Shown here in pieces: positions 9,770-21,838 of a stretch of 38,262 nt of DNA. The first letter of the stretch is position 1, and every line of letters begins with the position of its first letter. A program made the translations under genes and the position numbers. Below the pieces are notes generated by a model. It did not search any database. It had not been told where the DNA came from and saw only the letters and a program-made list of their open reading frames with translations. Source of the stretch: Podaxis mareebaensis (lineage: Eukaryota > Basidiomycota > Agaricomycetes > Agaricales > Agaricaceae); NCBI GenBank assembly GCA_018524725.1, contig JAEUWP010000295.1, positions 1 through 38,262 of the forward strand. Direction: 5' to 3'.

Positions 9770-12700
9770 TCTCCCAGGGGGTTTTCATACTGACTTCCCA
9801 GTCAGTCAGCAACATGACTTCTGAGTCCATCTTCGAGTGTGTTGACATCATTATAGATGGCTGGGATGGCATCTGGTTCATGGGTAAGGTTTTCGAGCTG
9901 AGCTGGTGACAAGTCTGTGATCTTTGTGACAGGAACTGTTCATAAGTCATGGGGGTGATATGGTATGAGATGGAAAGCTGTGAAACATAGCTTTGATACC
10001 GATCTGTTGAGTTCTGCCAACATGTAGGATCCTCCCTTCGTCCGGCACAGGACTACCATGGGCCCAAAGTAATGGGGTTGGGTCTTGCTACCCAATTCTC
10101 CATCAATGCAAGAGTTGCGCACAAGCATGAGGGAACCAGGACTAAAATTGAAGTCCTTGATGGAATGCTTATGTTCCTCCTTGAAGTGCTTGATCAATTT
10201 GTATTGAGCCTTCAATACTCGTTGCTTGATTTGCACAAGGTCTGTAGGATGTTTCTGGAGCTGGACAGTGCAGTATGCGATGAGATCAGCAGTGGGGATG
10301 GGTTTTGTGAGAGGAGGCACCAGATACATCACTTCAACAAGGTCGAAGGGGAGAAGAGGTTCTAGACCGTGTGCTATATAATATGGTGAGTACCCTGTTG
10401 CCTTTTGTATTGAAATCCACTCAGCCCAGAATATGGATGGTGCAACTACTGTCCACTTCTTCTTGTCTCCTTCAGCTGCCTTTACCAATGCTTCATGAAC
10501 ATCAAAATGTCTTCACTCAACCGGACCATTTGCACATGAGTTATAGGGGGAAATGCATATGTGATAAATCTTGTATTTTTGCGTGAGGTATTGAACTGCT
10601 TGAATGAATGCAGGACCATTGTCCGTCATGATTTCTTTGACTGCACCCCACTGACATAGTATGTCTTCAAAGATGAAAGACCCAAGTGATCGTGTGTTCT
10701 CTTGATGGAGCATCCACCACTCTGGATATGATGATAGGGAACATCGAGCATGAATGATATACTGGAACCCATTTGACTTTGGCATGAACATTGTGTCAAC
10801 ATAGACTTTTCGAAAAAGGGATAAGGGGATGGGGACTGAAGGTGGGATGAAAATTCACTTGACCATTTGTGTTTGACACTCATGACAGGTTTTGATGAAC
10901 CAGCAAATGTCATCATCGAGGTAAGGCCACCAGAAGTGTTCAAGGAGCCAAATGCATGTTGTGAAAATACCCTTGTGCCCAAGTTCATCATGTGCTGCCT
11001 TGAGTAAGTGATACCACTTTTCTTCGTCTACCACAACCAACTTATGCTTCCCTTTGCCATCCTTCTTCCATAACTTTCCACCTCAAAGAAAGAAACCACT
11101 GACGAGTCAAATGAAATGTTTAAAGATGCTATCAGGCATCCCTTCCAGTTTCCTGGGGTTCTCCAGGAACATCTTGATTGCGAGTAACTTGTGATCTCGA
11201 AATTGGGCTTTAGGTGACCGGGGAATCTTCGGGTGACTCTTGTGGTCACTTGGCTGAGATGTTGCGATTGTGTTCATGATGATGGTGATGGTGGAATTGT
11301 ACACTGGCCAGAGACTTAGGTCTTGCACCCATAGGTTGAGACTTCTGTGTCTGACTGCTTCGAGTATTGCTGAGAGTGCGGGCAGACTCTGGTCGCCTTG
11401 TGTTCTCGAGGATGTTAAACTGTGTGCTGACCCAATGAGGAGTGCATTCGCTTTGTTGATCCACTCTTCATAATCATCTTCTTCGACTGGGTCTTCTGGT
11501 GTGCATGGCTGTTGTGATAACCCATCTGGACCATGGAGGTGTCCAGGAATGTGCCACAACTTGAAGTTGAACAGTAGGATAGCTGTGATCCAATGATTGA
11601 TTGTCGCATTAGGTTGTATATCCAGATTGTTAATCATCCCTCGTATGTACTTCACGTCAACCTCAACAACCAAATTCTTCACCCCTACTATCCAGATCCT
11701 ACAGTCCTTCAATGCCTGAAACAGCCCAAACAACTCCAACTTCACCTGTGAATACTGCCCTTCCTTCTCCGACAGGGTAATTGAGCCAAAATGTGATGGA
11801 TATCTCTTGTTATTGACACTGAGCTGAGAGAGAATATACCCAACTGCAATATTTGAAGTGTCGACTGCCAGAATAACTTCTCTGTCACTTGCGTAGTTGA
11901 TTCCCCTGATTGCAGGTGAGTTCTTTGCCAACTCCTTCAACCTATCCATTGCTAACTGCTGTTCTTCACCAAACACAAACTCTGCACCTTTCCGAGTAAG
12001 ATTGATGAGTGGTCATGTGATGACAGCATAGTCTTTGATGAAAATGCATATAGTACCCATGGTTCTGAGGAACCCACAAACTTTGGTGAGGTTCTTACAT
12101 GGAGGCCAATCGAGAATCTTCTGAACATGTGATCTATCAGGTAGACGACCTTCATACGTGCAAAGGTGACCAACAACGACAGCAGAGGGGACACAAATAT
12201 GGGATTTGGCTGCAGAGAAGGTGCCACCAGCATGTTTGATACATTGGATGACTTGATTGACATTCTGGAGATGTTCCCAGACAAAGTGCCAAATCCCTGG
12301 ATTCTCAGGAATAGTCTTGAAGCTTCCACCTTCGATTTTGTAATGTGTGGGAGGACCCTTGACTGGCACGTCATCGATGAAAGGGACTGCAACATGGGGA
12401 ATTTCATCTTGAAGTAGAAAGGTAAGATCTCCATGTTGGATTTGCAGCGAATTCATGTAACCCATGGGGATAGATGTAAGACAAAGTGTTCTGAGAGGGG
12501 TCTGAAAGGTGGTGAGGTTGCGAGACTCAGGTGCGAGGGCTCATTGGTTGTATCCAACATAAAGGTCAAAAACCCCATAGCACCCATGTCCTCCAAACGA
12601 CTCTGCATACTGCTCGATGAACGGTGGTACCCCAGCATCTTTGATGGTCACTGCATTCAGTGGCTGAAGGTCGTGAACGAGACGGAGAGACTTCCCATCT

Positions 12701-13401
12701 TTCTTGAGGACGCAAAACCAATGAGAACGATATGATGAGTTAGATGGTTCATACACTCCAGCTGCAATCTTGTCTTTGATAATCTGAACGACATGATTGT
12801 AGATGCCAGGGGGAATCGGGATATTCTTCAGGCTCCATGGAACATGCTCGATAGTTGGGATGACCACAGGATCGAAATATTCCTCCAAAAACTTTCCCTT
12901 CTCTTCTTTGCACCATGCAAGACCCATTTCCTGCAACTGAATAAGGTGATGTACCAACTTTTCCTCCTCCGGCCATAAAAACCCATCTTTATTGACATTC
13001 ATAGTGAGTTTGCGTTCAAGAGTATAATGAGATCCAGGCAAGAATTTGGGAGGGTGAGTAGGAAGGATGGGGAGAGACTCGAGGGGGTTAGAGGGGATGC
13101 GATGAATGATACAAAACTTCTCTGGAAGGGTAGTAGCAACTGGCTTGACTCAACAGGTGACTTTCTTATAGGCGAGTGACTTGACTAGCTGGCTTTCGTA
13201 TTCGATATCTGACAACGAAATTTCATATATTTCTTGAGGGTTCAAGATAGGTTCAAAACAAGATGATGTGAAGGCAATGGGAGATATCATACAGCATGAG
13301 AGGGGAGAGAGTGAAATGGTGAGAGGCTTAGTTAATTGGTGTGGAATGACTTGATAACCCGAGTCTCCTCAATGAAGTGCCGAATCCTCGACTTCTAAAA
13401 A
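9655..13401 (-). pseudogene. pol: Element B pol: RT, RNase H, integrase
   Basis: The pol frame opens at the -1 overlap with gag-protease (TTTTTAG at 13395-13401) and runs 1249 codons into the 3' LTR. RT: VLKKDGKSLRLVHDLQPLN near 12690 and an FIDD active site at 12370-12381 (FIDDVPVKGP). RNase H: LAVDTSNIAVGYIL near 11860. Integrase: HHCC finger (HDELGH ... CHECQ) near 10990-10880, then the core with MPKSNGF, MTDNGP and the Glu of NGPVE near 10515. The LxxP.HPHDL tail has no chromodomain. Stops inside are all TGA (for example near 12540, 12014, 11110, 10860, 10515, 9940). The position after YNQ at 12540 is normally Arg in this family, as I recall it. Confidence 0.9.
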
Positions 13402-15776
13402 CCTGATGGAGGCAAAACAGTATGAATTTGAGGCTTGGTTGGAATTGTAACCACCGTCTGAGTGTTTGGGTCCATGAGAGTAATGTGTGATCCACCATTT
13501 GAGAAATGATGAGTGCTGGCTTGGGTGAGAGTGAGGAAAGGACATCCGAGAAGCATTTCATAGGAGGCATTCTCAACAACTTGGACTTGGAGATAGAAGG
13601 TGCAGTTGCCGATCGACACATGGAGGTTAGGTAGGAGACTGATTGTTGCCTTGCAAGATGAATTGGCTGACTCCATCATCATGATCTTGTCTGACCTCAT
13701 AGGCAACCCCAATTTCTCCCAAATGTTGCATTGTAACCCAATAATCTGTGACCCTTCATCAAGGATAGCATCCAATGAAACCTTTCCCTCAATATCCACC
13801 TCAACTGTTCAAAGATCTTTGATATGGTTTGCAACAATTGTGTCAGGAGGAAGGGAGTGGCCTGAGGAATGGATAAGTGACAATATAGGTTCCTCCACTT
13901 CCTTGACTGATGAAACTGTCACTGGGGCTGCAGGAACTCTCTTCAATGTGACTTGGTCTTTTATGAAGTGACAAAGGTCTGGTGAAATCACAAGGAGTTC
14001 TTGTTGAGTTAGAGTAACTGTACTCTCCATCCCTTTCTCAATGACCTTCTGGACCAGTGATGAGTCTTCTATAGGCAATGTGTAGCAAAACTGAGGTGTG
14101 GATGACGAAGGTGAAGATGTAGATAATGGTCCAGGGGGTTGAGATGAAGGAGATGAAGATGCCAAGGGTGGAGATGGAGTAGTAGTAGATGTCACAGGTA
14201 AGAGTTGTCGCCCTTTAGCCCCTTCTTTTGTGCTAACACTCAATGCCCCTTTTCCCTTCATAGAACTCCCTAGTTTCTTCTGGATGTCTTTGGCCCTCTT
14301 GAGAGATGAGACAGCAACTGAGTCTAGGAGTTGGAGCTCTTCAAGCTTATCTGTGGTGACTTCTCCTAGGCTCTCAGTGGTGTTGGAGGTAGCTGGTGGC
14401 ATGACCCAGGTGTATTGATGAACATCTGGAGATGGGGTGGCTTCAATGATGTTCAATGTAACAGGAGGTGTGTTTTGAGCCTTATAATAATTATCCAACC
14501 TCTCCTTGATGTTTCTCCCAGGTGCAAGCTTGGATGTGATGACAGTGCCATCTGGGAGAATGATATGATGATCCTCATTGCACTTGCACAGCCCTCAGGT
14601 GATGTAGTTTTCAGCCTCAGAACATTGGTGATGGAAGTGGTTGGGGTCTGAACAAAATGTGCAATCAGTGTTGCAAGGATGAGAGAATGAGGTACTTTCC
14701 TGGGGCCTATTTCTGTTTGAACGACTTCCCAACTTCCCAGCTAACTTGTCAAGAAAGGCATCTGAAACAAGGAATTGCTTGAGTGATGACATATTGAAGG
14801 TTTTGCGAGCTTTCAGGGGTGGTGGGAGTACTGGAGGAGAGTGCAATGAAGGGGTATACAAGGACGTTACTGGTGGTAAGGGGGAGGGACCTGAAATCAT
14901 GTATGATGGTGGACTGTAGGCTGAGGGAGGGGGATAGTAAGGTGTATGACTTGGAAAACCTCCGAGTTCACTTGCAGCTGAGGTAGTGTCAAGAAGGAAT
15001 TGAGCAGCTTTGACTACCTTGTCCATAGGCCATGGTTGATAGAGAGGGTGGTCAGGGTTCTTGAGATGAAGTCAAGAGGTAAGCTTGTCACGAAAACTTG
15101 GGTCAAATCCACTAAAGAAAATCATATCCCTCTCGCGATGAGATATCTTGTTTCTGCCCATGAGCCAGTCACTAATGGTCAAGAATTGATGGTAGTACTC
15201 ACCGAATTGATATCGAGATCACATAGGAACAGTCACCTGACAATCAGCTAGAGCTTTGAGGTCATAGAATGTATATTTACAATCCTCTTCAGCTCCTGGG
15301 TACAAGGCCATGATGTCTCACTTGAACTGTTCCCAATCTCCTCCACTCACACTGGGTCTTCCCTTCCACATCTCATATTCCCTCCAGCTCAGGTAACATA
15401 ATGTATAGTGAATCATGTCTTGATCATCTAGCTGACAAGACCTGCCCAAGGTCTCGATTTCATTGAAGAAGCACCTGAGGGAAAGTGGATGACCATCAAA
15501 TTTCAGAGTGCTTTGATCCCCTGGAGCAGGCATACTACGAGGGTTGGGGGGAGCTTGGATAACGATAGGCTGGGATGGAGATGGTGGTACAAGTGGTTGT
15601 GGAGTGACCATATGACTGTCTGGAGTGCACCAATTTGCAGGGATGAACTGAGGGTGAGCAGGAGTGTGAGTGCCGATGTTTGTGTTGTCTCCCAACATGC
15701 CAAAGTAACAATAATGAGGGCAATAATTGTAGTGACACTGGGATAAGACTTCTGATTTGTCTCCAGCCTGAGACAT
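13395..15776 (-). pseudogene. gag: Element B gag-protease
   Basis: The start is ATG at 15776 (MSQAGDKSEVL) and the length 794 codons to a TAG at 13395-13397. The gag region carries a conserved-looking central part (SLRCFFNEIETLGRSCQLDD), proline-rich linkers, and one CCHC knuckle (CTFCSDPNHFHHQC) near 14670. Downstream is a retropepsin-like domain near 13760-13500, with LDEGSQI as the active-site loop and YEMLLGCPFL as the flap-distal motif. DEG replaces the usual DTG/DSG triad; the catalytic Asp is kept. TGAs interrupt the frame near 15318, 15205, 15074, 14595 and 13809. Pol follows in the -1 frame. Confidence 0.85.
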
Positions 15777-15966
15777 GTCAAAGACTGAAAGATGGAGGCT
15801 AGGTGATGGGGATGAAGTATCTGATGGAGCAAAGGAGTAGAAGATAGTATGGGGGGAAAGAGGGTGAAGAGGGGATAAGAGGGGATTGTTAAGGATGAGA
15901 GAGATTTCTTCAGCAAGATTTTGGTCTGGAATCTTGAGCTAGATGCCCCTCACAGTGGGCTCCAAA
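15777..15966 (-). other. Element B leader with primer-binding site
   Basis: Two bases after the 5' LTR, the minus strand reads TGGAGCCCACTGTGAGGGGC (15964-15945). It starts with TGG, complementary to a tRNA CCA end. Element D has the same 20-mer except one CpG-derived difference (TG here, CA there). The primer tRNA is not identified; a U before CCA would fit tRNA-Cys, which is only a suggestion. The rest is a short untranslated leader. Confidence 0.8.
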
Positions 15967-16569
15967 TGATGAGGCAAGTTCGGGGATGGATGTGAATGGT
16001 GCCAGTGTCTGTCTGGCAATGGGAGTGGTTGTGGATTGAAGCAAGTTAGAGAATCGAGAGTGAAAAGAGAGCTGAGAGAAACTTGGGGGAAAGATCCATT
16101 CTATTTGTTGTACCTACTACAATGTTTTATACTACTAATCTTTCAAGGTCTGAGCCGTATGGTATGTAACATAGGAAAATACTAGAAAATTGAGAGAAAT
16201 CGTCAATAGAACAAAAAGAAAAGGAATGAGTCATGAGTAAGCCTTTTATCACCACCTCGGAACTTTGTCTCTTAACACTGAATTCCAACATTGCGGGATT
16301 CTCAAGACACAAGGAACAACAGGCATTCTTGGAATGAAATTGGAGGTTGGAAGGACATATATGGAATGGTGAACTGGTGGAGCTGTTCCATCGTCAACAT
16401 TGCTGAGCCACCTTCTGAGAGCAGAAGGCAGTGGTTGAATAGGGAGTGACATCATTATGGATGGTCCATGTATGTTGCATAGCCAAGGAACAAAGTCAGC
16501 AGATGTTGAAGTAATGGGAGGAGGATGATGGATGGCAATTTCATAGCCAGCCAGTGTCCGATCTCCACA
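15967..16569 (-). repeat. 5' LTR of element B
   Basis: 603 bp, same length as 9167-9769. Of the 47 differences from the 3' LTR, 14 are CA-versus-TG dinucleotide pairs and 15 are single CpG-versus-TG/CA changes, leaving 4 ordinary transitions. Confidence 0.95.
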
Positions 16570-16573
16570 GGGT

Positions 16574-19190
16574 GAAGGGAAGGGTGATTGGGTCTTCTGT
16601 CAATATTAAATTGTTGACAGATATGGCAGCCTGTAATGTAATTTCAAACGAAGTCTCAAAGGCCTGGCCAATCAGTTTCTGTGCAGATTTGGTGAATTGT
16701 TTTGTCAATGCCTGAATGTCCTGTGGAGTGATGATCATGATGTCTTGTGAGGATCTCACATTTTTCATCTAATGATGGCTGTGATATGAGGGGTGATTGT
16801 GATGCATTCTGGAGTGATGGCAGTAGAGGTGGTATGTCATCTGATGTGATAGCATCGACAAAGAGTTCCTTTGGAAGGAGGACTCTGTTGAGGTTCTCTT
16901 TCAATTTGTCAACTTCATGGTCTGGTCATCTGGAGGGTGCATCAGTGACTGGTATTGCCTTGCCTGGATAGTGTTTGATGTGGAACTTGTATTCCTGCAA
17001 TTCAACCCAGGTTTGCATGTGTCATTTTGATAGTTTTCTGGCATCCTGCCAGTGTTGGAGATTGTCATGATCTGATCAAACTTTGATTTCATAGGGAGCA
17101 GAATGTAGGTAGTGGCACCATTCATCAAAGGCCTGTTTGATTGCCAGGAGTTCCTTATCAGGAGTGGCATAATTTTGCTCTGTTGGGGTTAATGACTTTG
17201 ATCAGAATGCACAAGGGTGTTCATTTCTGTTGTTGTCTTTCTGGATAAGTACTCCACCAGTGGCATAGTCAGAAGCATTGGTTTCCATGATGAAGGGTCT
17301 AGATGTATCTGGTGTGTGAAGGAGGGGTTCTTTCTGGAAGGTCTCCTTCAAGGCTGTGAAGGCCTGCTCTGCAGTGTCATTCCATTTGAAGTTCTGGTTC
17401 TTTTGGAGGAGTGCATTGAGAGGGGCACATAGGTGGGAATAATGATGTATGAACTTCCTATAAAAGTTAGCGAAGCCTATGAATTTCTGTACATCTTGGA
17501 TGCATTTCAGTCTAGGCCAATCTTTGATACCAGCCAGTTTGTCTTTTGACATTCTGATCTGGTTATGAGAAATGTTCATACCAAGATATTCAACAACTGT
17601 CTGTTTGAATTTACACTTCTTGGGTTTGACATAGAGATCATTCTCTCTTAGCCTCTTCAGAACTTTGCGAGTTTCTTTTCACAAAGAAGAGAGGTCATCT
17701 GAGAAAATAAGGATATCATCCATGTAGACAATGACTGCGGTGCATCTGGGTTTGTCTATCAGGTCATGGAATATATGGTCCATCATTGCTTGAAATGTAG
17801 CCAGGCTGTTAGTCATTCTGAAGAACATGACATTCAGTTCAAAAAGACCAAAAGGGGTTCAGAAGGTGCCTTTCCATTGGTCACCTTCTTGAATGTGGAT
17901 ATTGTTACATCCTGCACAAATGTTGAGAGTAGTGAAATACTTGGCTCCTTTGAGGTGATCAAGTATTCCAGAAATAGAAGGAATGGGATATGCATTTTTC
18001 ACTGTGAATCAGTTCAAATGTCTGTAGTCTTGAACAGGTCGCAGCTTCCCATCTTTCTTTGATATAAAGAAGAATGGTGTGGCTTGTGGGCTTTCAGATT
18101 TCCTGATGTAACCTTTTCATTGGTTATCATCTAAGAATTTCTTTAACTCTAACAGTTTGTTGTCTGTCAAGCAGTACAATTTAGCTGCTTTGGGTTTAAA
18201 GTCTGGTTTTAGGTCAATCTTGTGGTCATACAGTCGTGAAGGAGGATATCTTTCCAATTCCTTTTCACTGAATAGGTTTAAATAATCCCAATAATGCTTT
18301 GGGATGATGTCCTTTGGATCCACAGGCTTCTTAGAGCCATGGTATGCCTGATAGGACTTCTGCACTTCCAAGATCTTAGTATTGATCTCTAGAGTGGCAT
18401 GTGCTAGGTTGAGCTGAGCTTCATAATTGAGTCTAGCTTTCCTGTGGACAGAATGCGGAACATTCTCAGTTGCCTTTTCAGCTAACTGGATATGGTTGAT
18501 CTGGATCTTGTTTTTGGTATCCATGTGATTGATATTTACAGCAGGGATCTTTGATCTTCTAGTTTGCCATCAAAAGGTACATTTCATCCAATTGATGTCA
18601 GGGTTGTGTTTTTCGAGAAATGGAAGGCCAATAATCATTGGTTGCTCTCCAATTTCTGCGATGTAGCAAGTAATGTCTATGTCACAATTATCTATGTGTA
18701 GCTGCAATTCTGCTTGTGCAGTAATGGCATGTCCTACATTCATAGTACCATCAATGTTTCATACTGGTATAGGTCTGTTCAAGGGTATTGTTCTTAACCC
18801 AAGCCATTGAATGGTCAAGGGAGAGACAAAGTCTCCTTGCACACCACTGTCAAGTAGCGGATAGATAGTGGCAACTGTGGAAGAATTTGGATTCTTTAGT
18901 ATGGCCAGGATGTACAGAGATTTGTTGTTGGTTGATGCTGATAAGCAGATTTCAGCTATCATCAGCTCAGTAGAAGAGTGGGTACTCGAAGTCTGGTCTG
19001 AGTTCGAATCTGTAACCTGTACAGGAGTTTCTTTCAACATCTTTCTACTCTGTATCTTATGAGTGAGATATTTCTGAGCAGTCCAATGAGAGTCATAATG
19101 GTTCTGTATATCAAAAGGAGGATCAAAATCCATACTGGAATTTGAAAGCATTGGAGGACTCAGAGGTGTTGCCTCTACTCTGGTCCTTGC
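16574..19190 (-). pseudogene. pol: Element A pol, 5' part: protease, RT, RNase H, integrase finger
   Basis: The frame is -1 relative to gag, overlapping the gag stop. Protease: YPLLDSGVQGDFVSP near 18860-18820 and QPMIIGLPFLEKHNPDI near 18640-18590. [21 protein letters not shown] near 18060-18010 and a YMDD active site at 17715-17726 (VYMDDILIFSDD). RNase H: ETNASDYATGGVL near 17280, then YATPDKELLAIKQAFDEW. Integrase HHCC finger near 16750-16620 (HHSTGHSG ... CHICQQ). At least 12 in-frame stops, all TGA, lie between 18760 and 16630, for example after KAYPI-flanking HLN at 18012. The frame continues at 9166 once B is removed. Confidence 0.9.
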
Positions 19191-20329
19191 AGAAAAGACT
19201 GTTGTTCTTCTTCAATGATCTTGGCCATTGCGTGGTTTGCCAGTTCATTTTGATCTTCAGCAGTCATTTCAGTGAAAGCTACCTTGATTGCATTAAGAGT
19301 GTTGAGATGAGATGGAGAAGTATTAGAAGAGGAAGAAGGTCATGGTTGGCTTGATGAAGAGAAGGAGGTCAAGGCCAGAGGCCGAGAGGAAGGTCGTTTT
19401 CCTTTCTGGAAATGTCTCTGATTCATCAGAGCTTGTTGGTTCTTGTGAAGGGGGCATGAGCATGCCCAGTGGTCCATTTTACCACAGGTGATACATGCTC
19501 CACATTTCATTCAGTCTCACTGTTGATCTGTTAACATAGCATTTACTGAAATGCCTTGTTTAGTGTAGTTGTCTTCTTCATCTGAAGAAAAGTCAGGGAC
19601 TTCTTCTTCATCTCCAGAAGGGAATTCTTCTAGTGCATTGATATCCATGGGTTCACCTGGTGGGAGTCAGTGCTCTTTATAGATGAATTTGTTTTGAGGT
19701 GCATCATTGAAGGTGTCATTAAAATAGGATAATTGGGATGAGGGGCCTCTACCAGTTTTGTGCATCTGGTATTGCTGGAAGTTGTTAACTATCCTAGCAA
19801 TGTTGGCTTGCCATTGGGCATAGGTAGTAGGGGGTTGGGTCATCAAATAGAGTTGTCACTGTACCCAGTCGGGAATAGAATTGACATAGAGATGCACTTT
19901 GTGATTGTCATCAGTAATGTTTGCTTGACTCAAAAGATAGGTGAACATTTGATTAAAGACAGTAATGTCAGTTTTAGAAATGTTAAGATGAGTGCATCAA
20001 AGCTTCTCAGTAGCTTGCATTGCTTCAATCTTCAGTTTGAAGTGGTCTTCAAGTTGGGTGTTGAAATTGTTCCAAGTACCATATTCATAGGTGTTGCTGG
20101 TGGTATTCCATTTTTCTTTCATAAAAGCATTATGGAATCCAGCAGCATTGCCTTTGGTCATGTATTGGAGAGTGTAGAGGATTTTCTTCTGGTCATTGAT
20201 GTTGTTCTGCACATTTTGAAATGTGGCTCGATGGTCATCAAAGACGAGTCCAAGTTGATCTTGGAAGGTTTGGAAATTACGAGGTTCACCATTGAATGGT
20301 TGAATCTTTGGGGCTTTAGGTGTGGTCAT
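19175..20329 (-). pseudogene. gag: Element A gag
   Basis: ATG at 20329 (MTTPKAPKIQPFNGEPRNF) opens a 385-codon frame ending in TAG at 19175-19177. The N-terminal two thirds match the retrotransposon capsid pattern (PFNGEPRNFQTFQDQL, WNNFNTQLEDHF). A CCHC knuckle (CITCGKMDHWACSC) near 19490 is followed by a basic Ser-rich linker and a C-terminal helix-like segment, AFTEMTAEDQNELANHAM. Six in-frame TGAs occur (near 19995, 19855, 19668, 19518, 19512 and 19340). Gag forms the capsid of the virus-like particle. Confidence 0.85.
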
Positions 20330-20396
20330 AGCTGCATTTTGTTGATGAGTGGGTGGTCTGTGAGGTGGGTTTGGAGGAGGAGGAGATGGTGGTTGA

Positions 20397-21513
20397 TTAA
20401 ATGGAGTCGAGGTCAATGATGTAGTACCTGGTACTCTCAGTATCCGATTCGTTGGTCTCTGTGGGGGGTGTCTGATCAATAGGTAACTCTGGCTTCTGCA
20501 TCTCTGTAGTAGATTGGCTCAGAGGTATAGTATCAGTCAGCATTGGGGTTTGGGATGAAGATGATGGTGACTTGCTGGTTCCAAAGGTATCTAAGGTTTG
20601 GGTAATGGATACTGAGGGTAAAGTTTGCATCTCTGGGAACCTTGAGGAAGGCCATGTATCTGGTCCTAGCCACGAGTGCAGAGATAGGGGCAAAGGTGTA
20701 TCGATCTGGTTCTCAGGTTGTACACTCGTTGCAGATGCAAACGTAGAACTGTGATTCTGACTACTTGGTTAGTGATGTAGTATGCCTGTGCAAAGCAATT
20801 TGGGTAGTGCTGGCCAGGATTGGTTCTGGGGTGGATGGTCAAGTTGAATGATATGATAGTGGTTCTAAAGTCTGGAATCATTGCAGCAGGTTCGAGGGTT
20901 CAGACTCTCTGATAGCCATCTGCTTGACTGAATGGAAGATGGGTGAGGTAGTAGTTGAGGGAGGGGATACCAGTGTAGTTGTGTGCTGACAATGGCTCAA
21001 ATGGCATTCGAAAGCTCTTAGAAGTGCTTCAGCTTGGTCAATCTCTTGAGGGGAACCTGTCCAGTGGAGATGTAGACTCTGAGCTTGCTTGGCTTGCTGG
21101 AAGTGTTCTTTGAACTGTGCAAAGAGGGTAGGATGTTCAACAAGAGTGGGGAGAGTCTCAAACTGCCAACTATGTTGGAGTTTGTAGTGGAGTAAGATAT
21201 CAGTGTCTTGGTAGACTCTGAGTGGAGATTTGGGAAGTTCTGCTTCACCTTCTCGTGAATAATGGAGGGTGTAGTAGACTCCTAGTAATTCTCATTTTGT
21301 GTAGGATTTGCCATTGATAAGGATTATATTCTCTGTACTGTGGGTGTAGTTGTCGAGTTGATTTCAAAAGTCACTTTCTGAGTGTGCTCTCTGAAGGAGG
21401 TTCTGGAGTTCTGTAAAGCAGGAATCAGAGAAAGGTTGATAAGAAGGAGGAGGGAGTCAGGGATATGGATTGGATGGTGTACACCTAGTAATAGGCAGGG
21501 GTAAACAAGACAT
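20397..21513 (-). pseudogene. Element A ORF0 upstream of gag, unknown function
   Basis: ATG at 21513 (MSCLPLPITRCTP) starts a frame that reads plausibly for about 300 codons if TGAs are passed over (near 21468, 21363, 21280, 20880). Recognisable stretches include YTHSTENIILINGKSYTK and SPQEIDQAEALLRAFECHLS. Near 20750 it has VCICNECTT followed by YTFAP. This Cys pattern recalls the short CxCxxC domain at the N-terminus of some fungal Kyakuja-Dileera-Zisupton transposase proteins; that link is only a hint. A TAG lies at 20761-20763 and the last 300 nt are open in two frames, so the true 3' end is uncertain. It could be a gene of A or a leftover of an older element. Confidence 0.4.
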
Positions 21514-21838
21514 ATTGGATGATAGTCTGGACAAAGGTTGGAGGGTGCTCCACTGAAGTTATCTTGCAGGAGACTTTGGTCAACTTGTAGCCATGAGGAT
21601 GAAGGGAAAAGGTAAGGAGTGGAAGAACTTAGCTTTATGATTCTGTTATGTAGAGACAGTATGAATGTCATCTCAGTGTGGAGAAATACTGTCCTAAGAC
21701 AACCCAACACTATTAAGTTCCTGATGCAGAACACCTGTCCATTCTCTGGAGAGAACTAGAGGCTGGTTGGAAATCTCACAGGGACTGCCTAGGGAGAGAT
21801 ACAACTTGTAAGGTTGCAGGCTACTCTGTAGGTTTAGC
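21514..21838 (-). other. Element A leader, no gene seen
   Basis: Between the candidate 5' LTR and ORF0. I find no TGG-type primer-binding site at the LTR edge, unlike B and D. Elements of the Tf1/sushi group prime from their own RNA 5' end, which would explain this, but I could not find the complementary stretch. Confidence 0.35.

Larger units (their letters stand above)
9167..16569 (-). mobile_element. Complete Ty3/gypsy retrotransposon B
   Basis: A 7403-bp element in the integrase of element A, same orientation. It has two 603-bp LTRs (minus strand TGTGGAG...TCA), a 4-bp TSD, a TGG-starting PBS next to the 5' LTR, gag with CCHC, protease, RT, RNase H and integrase. The LTRs differ at 47 positions by my alignment, all transitions, with no indels. 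No chromodomain is visible. Internal stops in the coding frames are TGA, 15 by hand count. Confidence 0.95.

Noticed and set aside
9167..16569. Segmental duplication as the source of the two 603-bp repeats
   Set aside because: TG..CA ends, adjacent PBS, TSD and intervening gag-pol identify them as LTRs.
19760..20419. Plus-strand 219-residue ORF
   Set aside because: It is antisense to the clear gag reading frame of element A and has no motif of its own.
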